The notes below the pieces were generated by a model. The model saw nothing but the letters and a program-made list of their open reading frames with translations, made no database searches and was not told the origin of the DNA. Positions 23,878 to 28,169 of a DNA stretch of 28,169 nucleotides are shown piece by piece. Source of the DNA: a virus. The position numbers were made by a program, and so were the translations under genes. The DNA lies in the IMG/VR virus record IMGVR_UViG_3300023184_000425, positions 1-28,169 of that record; one strand, 5' to 3'. The first letter of the stretch is position 1, and each line of letters starts with the position of its first letter.

Positions 23878-25428
23878 CTAGTAATACCCTTTAGTTCTTC
23901 TTGATTTAAACATTTTTAATTCATCAGGTTCATCTGAAGGTAACCTAATAAACCCACCTTGTCTGAATCGCATGAGTGCCATTGTGGTTGAGTCAACCAA
24001 GTCATCATGACTCATAAATGGGAAACCTGCAATCTCTTCTATAACTTCTTCGCCCCACCTTGCTTCTGGTATCCAACATAGTCCAGATTTCACAATATCG
24101 GCTACACTATTTAATCTTGCTAGTTTATCACCACTTCCACGATGTGGGGTATATTCTTGCACCGGCATACCCATTCTTCGTAATTCTTGGTATAAAGCTG
24201 TACCTGCTGACTTCTTTTCTACAATAAAACTATCAGGTTCCCATTCTTTATACTCATTTAAAGCTAAATCTTTTAGGTCTGGAAATTCTAACCGTTTCTT
24301 AATACTATTTAATAGTATTATATTATACGCTTCTTTTTCCTCATTCATAAATACTCCCCAAGTAGTTAAGGCAGTAAAGTCAGCTCGATTGTTAGTTTCG
24401 GCTGCGGCGTCAAGACTCATAATAATATATTCACATTGTGGTGGTCTTTCTTCTTTCCATATATTCCACCATTCTCTTTTTATAACAGATGCTTCTTCTG
24501 CCGTAGGATTCTGTTGATACTGTGCGTTCCACTGGAACACAGGCATGGACGCTTTTGTTTGACGTAATGCTTGTAAGGTATATTGTTCTGGCCAAAGTGC
24601 TTTCTCATCCTTAGCGCCTTCATTAAATATTGCAGGGAACTCAACCACTTCATACTGGTCTGCTTCCTCATTATTGAGCATGTCACGGACAACACGTCCA
24701 GTTAAGTCATCTTGGTGCCATCGAGTTTGTACAATCGCAACGCGTCCTCTTGGCATAAGCCGTGTTCGGGCTCCGTATGTAAACCATTCATACGCCTTCT
24801 CGAATATCTCGAAGTTCCCACTAATAATATCTTGCTCGTTGTGAGGGTCATCAACAAGGAGTAAGTCAGCGCCACGACCAGCAAGAGCGGAACCCACACC
24901 GCAAGCAAAATACTCACCCCCAACATTCGTGTTCCACCGACCAGCAGACTTATTATCTGCAGCCAGAGTAACTGTAGGAAAAATTTGTTTATACGCAGGA
25001 TTATCAATTAAGTTCCTTACCTTTCTACCAAAGTCAACCGCTAAGTCAGTCGTATGCGATACCATCAAAACTTTTTTATCAGGATACTTTCCTAAGAACC
25101 ATGCTGGAAAATATATAGATACAAGTTGAGATTTACCATGACGAGGTGGCATGTTGACACATATTCTTGTCTCAGTACCTTCTGCAATATTCATTAACAA
25201 GTCTGCAAGTCGTCTGTGGTGCTTACCCACTTTATAATCAGACTGCATCTTTTTACAAAACTCAATCAAGTCTTCACGACACGCTTGAGCACTCTGACGT
25301 CTTTCTAACTCAACTAATACTAAGTCTATTTCTTCCTGGTCAGTTAAATCAAACTCATCTAAATTATTGAGGAGAAAATTTAATTCCACATCATCTAAAG
25401 ACTCAAGCTGGTTTGTCTGTGTTGTCAT
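23878..25428 (-). CDS. terL: Terminase large subunit
   Basis: A 516-residue packaging ATPase/nuclease. Walker A MPPRHGKSQLV at 93-103, Walker B ADLLLVDDPHNEQD with Asp193/Asp194, and a motif VQTRWHQDDLTG (233-244) usual in this ATPase family. The C-terminal RNase H-like nuclease shows SLDAAAETNNRADFTALTTW (Asp340), FIVEKKSAGT (Glu404) and FMSHDDLVDSTTMAL (Asp475, Asp476, Asp479). It cuts concatemeric DNA and drives it through the portal. The start overlaps the hydroxylase gene by 26 bases. Length and all key residues are intact. Confidence 0.96.
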   Translation of the reverse strand: MTTQTNQLESLDDVELNFLLNNLDEFDLTDQEEIDLVLVELERRQSAQACREDLIEFCKKMQSDYKVGKHHRRLADLLMNIAEGTETRICVNMPPRHGKSQLVSIYFPAWFLGKYPDKKVLMVSHTTDLAVDFGRKVRNLIDNPAYKQIFPTVTLAADNKSAGRWNTNVGGEYFACGVGSALAGRGADLLLVDDPHNEQDIISGNFEIFEKAYEWFTYGARTRLMPRGRVAIVQTRWHQDDLTGRVVRDMLNNEEADQYEVVEFPAIFNEGAKDEKALWPEQYTLQALRQTKASMPVFQWNAQYQQNPTAEEASVIKREWWNIWKEERPPQCEYIIMSLDAAAETNNRADFTALTTWGVFMNEEKEAYNIILLNSIKKRLEFPDLKDLALNEYKEWEPDSFIVEKKSAGTALYQELRRMGMPVQEYTPHRGSGDKLARLNSVADIVKSGLCWIPEARWGEEVIEEIAGFPFMSHDDLVDSTTMALMRFRQGGFIRLPSDEPDELKMFKSRRTKGYY

Positions 25429-25915
25429 AAACTTTTTTAAGAAAATCTAATATTAAAATAACTCTATCTGCATTTGAATTGTTCTGTACTTCATGCGTGT
25501 TTGTATCATCAAATACAAACGCTTCTCCTTCTGTCCAAGTCATAACTTCATCACCTACTTTTATCCATGCGCCTTCTGGACATATCAGTCCTAAGTGAAC
25601 TCTATATACTTCGTCTGTATATCCTTCATGAGGATGAATGATTGTGCCTGCTTTTAATATAGAAAACCCAGCTGTCGTAACATCAGCTATTTCATTTATT
25701 ACTCTCATAGTTACAGGACATAATGCTTGCACAGACTTATTATCTTCTGTTTGAAATCTTAGTCCTATGACTGACCATCCATCTGTATATAAAAATTTTT
25801 CAGGCCATTCAACTGCAAGTGCTTGTACTTTTTTATACTCTTCTAATATAGCTGGCCAATTATTCATTAGCTTTTGTAAGAATGGATATTTATCTACTCC
25901 ACTAAAATACTTCAT
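25403..25915 (-). CDS. Aspartyl/asparaginyl beta-hydroxylase-like 2-oxoglutarate oxygenase
   Basis: A 170-residue protein that matches the catalytic pattern of the AspH-type family. IIHPHEGYTDEVYRVHLGL (His96 as first iron ligand, followed by Gly98, and RVHLGL), then the W-x-x-GEAFVFDD-x-x-x-HEV-x-N block (127-145) with His141 as second iron ligand, and NADRVILILDF with Arg151 for 2-oxoglutarate. In this family Gly takes the place of the usual acidic iron ligand. The enzyme would hydroxylate Asp/Asn (or another residue) of a protein substrate using Fe(II), O2 and 2-oxoglutarate. It sits between the two terminase genes, overlapping both (ATGA upstream, 26 bases downstream). Substrate unknown; a phage or host protein are equally possible. 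Confidence 0.82.
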   Translation of the reverse strand: MKYFSGVDKYPFLQKLMNNWPAILEEYKKVQALAVEWPEKFLYTDGWSVIGLRFQTEDNKSVQALCPVTMRVINEIADVTTAGFSILKAGTIIHPHEGYTDEVYRVHLGLICPEGAWIKVGDEVMTWTEGEAFVFDDTNTHEVQNNSNADRVILILDFLKKVYDNTDKPA

Positions 25916-26553
25916 TCTTTCTGTTCCACGTCATCGTCATATGTTTCTTGTGGGTTAGTTTCGGCAATGCCTAATTCTTTATCTATATCTATAGTCTCAC
26001 CATCAAGTTCAACTGACTCCACAGTCTCAGCGTCCTGAACATTTTCTTGTGGGTACATAAGTTTTCTAATTTTATCTTTGAGTGTATTGACTAACTCTTG
26101 TGATGAACGGTTATTCACTGTGACTTCTGATTTTTCTGTGAAGAGTCCCACGTCTGTAATCTTACCTAGTAGCTCGAGTGCACGAAGTCTAATCTTCGCA
26201 TCTTCATTCTCTGACTCCATGATGAGTTTATTTGTTACTAACAGTCTTATCTGTGTGGCGTTCTCGACAACCTTCAACGCATAAGAATCTAATATGTGTT
26301 TAGTCTGTATATATGTGGGTGCTGAAAAATGTTTAGATTGCGTCAGAGCTTTCCGGTTCCCCTTGTCTGGGTCTTCAGCAAGCTTGAGAATAACTTCTTC
26401 AGCTTTCTCTTTATCTTCTTCGGTGGGTTCTATCTTTAGTTCGAGATACTCAGCTGTCGCACATGCGGCATCCGCTTTCTCTTTAAAGTCAGCTAGTGGA
26501 ATATTATGTTCAGGTAACTCAATACCTATATCGGGCTCTATATTTAGTTGCAT
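25912..26553 (-). CDS. Putative terminase small subunit
   Basis: A 213-residue protein from the ATG at 26553 (an adjacent TTG at 26556 adds one residue). Acidic N- and C-termini surround a helical central part: ATQIRLLVTNKLIMESENED, then AKIRLRALELLGKITDVGLF and TEKSEVTVNNRSSQELVNTL. The RLRALELLGK..(D)VGLF...VEVTV pattern is one I associate with phage small terminase or DNA-packaging proteins. Position directly ahead of the large terminase (separated only by the hydroxylase) agrees. Small subunits recognise packaging sites and regulate TerL. No strong ribosome site is visible. Confidence 0.62.
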   Translation of the reverse strand: MQLNIEPDIGIELPEHNIPLADFKEKADAACATAEYLELKIEPTEEDKEKAEEVILKLAEDPDKGNRKALTQSKHFSAPTYIQTKHILDSYALKVVENATQIRLLVTNKLIMESENEDAKIRLRALELLGKITDVGLFTEKSEVTVNNRSSQELVNTLKDKIRKLMYPQENVQDAETVESVELDGETIDIDKELGIAETNPQETYDDDVEQKE

Positions 26554-26604
26554 CAAATCTTATGTCCAGATTGATATGGGGTTTGCGCATTATATATTAA
26601 TTTG

Positions 26605-26949
26605 TTAGAACGTGTCTATATCAAACATATATATGTCACATATTCTTTGAGCCAAACTTATGAAGTTATGGTTATGTGAATCAAAATCCCACTTGCCGTT
26701 GTGGTATCGACACAAGTGAATCATCTCATGCAATAATGTCTCACTCATTTTGTGCCACGTATCATTCGATATATCGAGTTCAATTCGGCAAGGTTCTGTA
26801 TGGAAGTATCCAAGTGCCCCGTCTAACTTCATCACTGCAAATTGAATCTTGTGGGGTGCAGGCATACGATACTGATTAAACGGCGGCATTTTAATAAGTG
26901 CACCATATAGTATTCTTAAATTTCGTCTAGTAAGTATTTTGGGGGCCAT
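26605..26949 (-). CDS. SprT-like zinc metalloprotein
   Basis: A 114-residue protein with SETLLHEMIHLCRYHNGKWD: HExxH (His74, Glu75, His78) followed after 14 residues by a His-rich FDSHNHNF (His92/His94) that would give the third zinc ligand, as in SprT/Spartan-like proteins. Small SprT-like proteins occur in many phages; Spartan in eukaryotes digests DNA-protein crosslinks, but the phage role is not established. The frame is open to 27003, but that would pass through a terminator, so MAPKILTRRN at 26949 is taken as the start. No SD is present, and a -10-like TATACT ends 6 bases before the ATG. Confidence 0.75.
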   Translation of the reverse strand: MAPKILTRRNLRILYGALIKMPPFNQYRMPAPHKIQFAVMKLDGALGYFHTEPCRIELDISNDTWHKMSETLLHEMIHLCRYHNGKWDFDSHNHNFISLAQRICDIYMFDIDTF

Positions 26950-26961
26950 ACTATATAGTAT
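26948..26961. promoter_or_regulatory. 14-base palindrome overlapping SprT start
   Basis: ATACTATATAGTAT is a perfect dyad that includes the A and T of the start codon of the SprT-like gene. On the minus strand it contains TATACT (with one base outside the dyad), which with TTAACG 16 bases upstream forms a weak promoter starting close to the ATG (leaderless transcript). It could therefore be an operator on a late promoter. Confidence 0.35.
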
Positions 26962-26965
26962 ACAC

Positions 26966-26995
26966 AAAAAAAGAGGGGCGTTAAGCCCCTTTTTT
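26966..26995 (-). terminator. Terminator of pqqA (bidirectional form)
   Basis: A-run, GGGGC (26975-26979), loop GTTAA, GCCCC (26985-26989), T-run. It begins about 25 bases after the pqqA stop on the minus strand, so pqqA forms its own transcription unit. Both sides carry A/T tracts, so rightward transcripts would also be stopped. Nearly the same module terminates the capsid gene. Confidence 0.85.
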
Positions 26996-27019
26996 AATAA
27001 CAATCCGTTACGATAATCA

Positions 27020-27091
27020 TTATTTATTCATTACGTACATAGTTACTTCAAAGCCAAAACGCATTTCTGTTGCAGCTGGTTTAGTCCACAT
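27020..27091 (-). CDS. pqqA: PQQ precursor peptide PqqA
   Basis: A 23-codon gene. The peptide begins MWTKPAATEMRFGFEVTMY and ends VMNK. It has the length of Klebsiella-type PqqA and keeps the diagnostic pattern: Trp2, Lys4-Pro5-Ala6, Arg11, Gly13, Glu15-Val16-Thr17 and Tyr19. In the PQQ pathway PqqE, with PqqD, joins the Glu and Tyr side chains of this peptide, and further enzymes release the cofactor, so each PQQ uses up one PqqA. AAGGAG stands 7 bases upstream of the ATG, and a terminator follows the stop. No pqqB-E gene is in the window, so processing would rely on the host. Chance occurrence of this peptide is very unlikely. Confidence 0.93.
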   Translation of the reverse strand: MWTKPAATEMRFGFEVTMYVMNK

Positions 27092-27098
27092 AGTAATA

Positions 27099-27104
27099 CT
27101 CCTT
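27099..27104 (-). promoter_or_regulatory. Strong ribosome binding site of pqqA
   Basis: The minus strand reads AAGGAG followed by seven bases (TATTACT) and the ATG. Perfect SD at optimal distance, which supports real and efficient translation of this 23-codon gene. Confidence 0.85.
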
Positions 27105-27113
27105 ATAAGTTAT

Positions 27114-27131
27114 ATAGAGTTTTCACTCTAT
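27114..27131 (-). other. pqqA leader hairpin with GAAA tetraloop
   Basis: On the minus-strand RNA AUAGAGU pairs with ACUCUAU around the loop GAAA (a GNRA tetraloop). It lies 9 bases upstream of the SD. It may stabilise the short mRNA or modulate ribosome access; no known riboswitch is recognised. Confidence 0.55.
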
Positions 27132-27140
27132 GACTGCATT

Positions 27141-27169
27141 ATTTCAAATTGAATGAAAACATACATCAA
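27141..27169 (-). promoter_or_regulatory. Weak candidate promoter for pqqA
   Basis: Minus-strand TTGATG (27164-27169) and TGAAAT (27141-27146) are 17 bases apart, each matching four of six consensus positions. It would give a 40-50-base leader that includes the GAAA hairpin. A phage-specific promoter type cannot be excluded. Confidence 0.3.
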
Positions 27170-27180
27170 GAAAATCATGA

Positions 27181-27210
27181 TTTACACGGCCGAAATTTCA
27201 CGCGTAATAT
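27181..27210 (+). promoter_or_regulatory. Candidate rightward promoter
   Basis: TTTACA (27181-27186, five of six consensus positions) is followed after 18 bases by TAATAT (27205-27210). The start point would fall within the palindrome at 27210-27227, the usual arrangement of a repressed promoter. No well-supported gene follows closely; the next one begins at 27515. Confidence 0.45.
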
Positions 27211-27227
27211 GTAAAGTATACTTTACA
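27210..27227. promoter_or_regulatory. 18-base perfect palindrome (operator-like)
   Basis: TGTAAAGTATACTTTACA is a perfect dyad without spacer. It overlaps the -10/+1 area of the rightward promoter candidate. Length and form are those of a binding site for a dimeric repressor; the protein is not in the window. Confidence 0.55.
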
Positions 27228-27399
27228 CTCGATTTGAGCTAAGTCCTTGATTCTAAAAAATAATATATAAAATTTTTTTAGCTAGGTACTTAAAAATGAT
27301 GACGGGGGGTATTTTAAAATATTGGTCTAAGAGTGTGCAGAATAGTAAACCCTAAACCCTAGATGGAACCAAATCTACAAAATGGGGGGTGGGGTATCG

Positions 27400-27419
27400 T
27401 GTTAGTCACAGGACTAACA
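27400..27419. promoter_or_regulatory. Dyad TGTTAGTC-N4-GACTAACA, copy 1
   Basis: TGTTAGTCacagGACTAACA: two eight-base perfect arms around four bases. It is about 30 bases ahead of the TATAAT at 27450. The same arms recur at 28069-28088 with a different centre, which makes a regulatory or RNA-hairpin function likely. Confidence 0.65.
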
Positions 27420-27428
27420 GCGTTTACA

Positions 27429-27455
27429 GCATGGCATGGCATGAACCCGTATAAT
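27429..27455 (+). promoter_or_regulatory. Promoter of the rightward gene with GCATG triplet repeat
   Basis: Perfect -10 TATAAT at 27450-27455. Where a -35 would be expected there are three tandem GCATG units (27429-27443) and no good TTGACA, which suggests an activator-dependent promoter. The transcript would start near 27462, in front of a hairpin (27462-27491: TGTC/GACA and GCAA/TTGC), with AAAGGA before the ATG at 27515. Confidence 0.45.
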
Positions 27456-27514
27456 AGGAACTGTCGGCAAGGCAATAACGCGTTGCAGACATTAACATAA
27501 AGGAAATACATATC

Positions 27515-28021
27515 ATGGCTACATTAAAAGAACTAACTCAAGTATCAATCACTAACGTTGTTAGTGCTACTCAAGATGTAAAAGGTAAAACTAAAAAGAT
27601 GGTGGATTTATTGGTTGCAGATGGTGTTAAGTCATCAATGCTTGATAAGCCTAGTAAAAAGACTGACGCGAACCCTAACGCCACGTTGCAATTTGGTATC
27701 ACTCAAGCAATTATTAAGGGGCTACCTGCAGAATGGGTTAGCTTAATTGCTAAGGATACTAAGACGCTAAGTGACAGTGACAAAAATGCTAAGCGATACG
27801 CGCAACAACAAGTGGGTTCGTATTATGGCAAAGTAAAACGCGCTTTGATTGATTTTGAAAATCCAAAATCTACTGCGCCACGTGTCACACGTACAGCACA
27901 GCAACGTATCATTGACGCGTTGAATGACGCGATTGATGTAGCACAAGGTTCAGAAGATTTGAACATGGACGTTGCATTGTTTATCAAAAATATCAAGGCA
28001 AATATTGCACTTGTTAAATAA
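27515..28021 (+). CDS. Conserved phage protein, function unknown (rightward)
   Basis: A 168-residue, mostly helical, Lys-rich soluble protein: MATLKELTQVSITNVVSATQ, DVKGKTKKMVDLLVADGVK, then FGITQAIIKGLPAEWVSLIA, NAKRYAQQQVGSYYGKVKRA and, near the end, QQRIIDALNDAIDVAQ. The KRYxQQQVGSxxxxxKxAL element resembles small unknown proteins of T7-like and other aquatic phages. It is the only complete gene on the plus strand, with its own promoter and terminator, so it is probably an early or separately regulated gene. No enzymatic or HTH motif is obvious. The ATG has AAAGGA about 10 bases upstream. Confidence 0.75.
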   Translation: MATLKELTQVSITNVVSATQDVKGKTKKMVDLLVADGVKSSMLDKPSKKTDANPNATLQFGITQAIIKGLPAEWVSLIAKDTKTLSDSDKNAKRYAQQQVGSYYGKVKRALIDFENPKSTAPRVTRTAQQRIIDALNDAIDVAQGSEDLNMDVALFIKNIKANIALVK

Positions 28022-28037
28022 TAAGTAATAACATCTC

Positions 28038-28065
28038 AAGGCCCCTTAATTGGGGCCTTTTTTTT
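28038..28065 (+). terminator. Rho-independent terminator
   Basis: AAGGCCCC (28038-28045), loop TTAATT, GGGGCCTT (28052-28059) and eight T in 28058-28065. It begins 16 bases after the stop of the rightward gene. Strong stem and U-run. Confidence 0.92.
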
Positions 28066-28068
28066 GCC

Positions 28069-28088
28069 TGTTAGTCGCAAGACTAACA
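28069..28088. promoter_or_regulatory. Dyad TGTTAGTC-N4-GACTAACA, copy 2
   Basis: TGTTAGTCgcaaGACTAACA: same eight-base arms as at 27400-27419, with GCAA in the centre. It comes directly after a terminator and before the next rightward frame, the same relative position as copy 1 before its gene. Confidence 0.65.
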
Positions 28089-28113
28089 TTAATATCTTAC
28101 TGAATATTTCGCT

Positions 28114-28169
28114 ATGCGAAAAGATACCAGTGACTTTTTAACGCGTGTAGCACAGGGTAAATTAGTTTC
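28114..28169 (+). CDS. Possible start of next rightward gene (partial)
   Basis: An ATG at 28114 opens a frame of 18 full codons to the edge (MRKDTSDFLTRVAQGKLV). It follows dyad copy 2 and reads as a plausible protein start. No SD is visible and a TTTCGC-TAT-GCGAAA dyad (28107-28121) overlaps the ATG. Too short to be certain. Confidence 0.3.
   Translation, partial: MRKDTSDFLTRVAQGKLV

Larger units (their letters stand above)
27092..27514. other. Gene-poor divergent control region
   Basis: These ~420 bases separate the leftward and rightward units. Right of the pqqA leader they contain a TTTACA-N18-TAATAT promoter with an 18-base palindrome, an A/T-only stretch (27252-27281) with a CTAAAAAA/TTTTTTAG dyad, a GGGGGG run at 27304-27309, TATTTTAAAATA at 27310-27321, two CCCTAAA-type units near 27349-27362, a GGGGGGTGGGG run at 27384-27394, a dyad at 27400-27419, triple GCATG and a TATAAT. 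The only ORFs are short and unsupported. Such a mix fits a control region and possibly an origin; neither was shown. Confidence 0.6.

Noticed and set aside
26950-27003. Upstream extension of the SprT-like gene to 27003
   Set aside because: It would be translated through a strong terminator hairpin and adds an atypical hydrophobic start (MLLKKGLNAPLFLCILYS).
27296-27355. A 19-codon rightward frame starting MMTGGILKYW
   Set aside because: Very short, no SD, and no recognised motif; likely chance within the control region.
27346-27362. Telomere-like CCCTAAA pair
   Set aside because: Only two units; no hairpin telomere or end structure can be claimed inside a continuous sequence.
27363-27500. 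A 45-codon rightward frame (MEPNLQNGGWGIVLVTGLTA...) with a hydrophobic middle
   Set aside because: No ribosome binding site; it runs through the dyad, the GCATG repeats and the TATAAT of the next promoter. Comparison with related phages would be needed to accept it.
1-28169. tRNA genes, integrase, attachment sites, lysogeny genes, diversity-generating retroelement
   Set aside because: None was recognised on either strand; no statement on lifestyle can be made from this window.

Overview
The window is a piece of a tailed double-stranded DNA phage genome (roughly 40% G+C by eye). It shows packaging, head, neck and appendage genes in one long leftward (minus-strand) cluster. There is no sheath, tube or tape-measure gene, so a short-tailed (podovirus-like) particle is likely. 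The style of the proteins (glycine-rich and GGTG-type fibres, many tiny Lys/Gly-rich proteins, a phage GroES, a gpT-like capsid protein) resembles uncultivated aquatic phages. A pqqA gene points to a host that makes pyrroloquinoline quinone (PQQ), for example a proteobacterial methylotroph; that host is an inference.

Layout in leftward transcription order. (1) 27091-27020: a 23-codon pqqA with a perfect ribosome binding site and its own terminator. (2) 26949-23878: SprT-like metalloprotein, probable small terminase, aspartyl/asparaginyl beta-hydroxylase, large terminase. (3) 23876-22028: two proteins of about 300 residues with the same C-terminal tail, one carrying HExxH and one perhaps a muralytic enzyme. 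(4) 22018-15858: portal, small conserved protein, GroES-like co-chaperonin, probable scaffold, two head-associated proteins, major capsid protein, then a terminator. (5) 15794-15767: a likely promoter restarts transcription into shell/decoration-type proteins, a holin-like protein, several small basic proteins and neck proteins, interrupted by an HNH endonuclease gene (12624-12118). (6) 10216-1: virion proteins followed by an unusually rich series of fibre genes alternating with small fibre-associated proteins; the last fibre runs off the left edge.

The right end (27092-28169) is the turning point. It holds a gene-poor stretch of about 420 bases with several palindromes and candidate promoters, then a rightward gene of unknown function (27515-28021) with its own terminator. 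The same 20-base dyad, TGTTAGTC-N4-GACTAACA, lies upstream of this gene and again just beyond its terminator, which suggests shared control of rightward units.

The most notable observation is the pqqA gene, too small for ordinary ORF calling: a phage copy of the peptide that is consumed one-for-one in PQQ synthesis, in its own compact transcription unit. Other points of interest are the hydroxylase between the terminase genes, a fibre made of twelve exact-length 20-residue repeats, beta-domain insertions in three neck/shell proteins, and a KKGG-type tail shared by neighbouring proteins.
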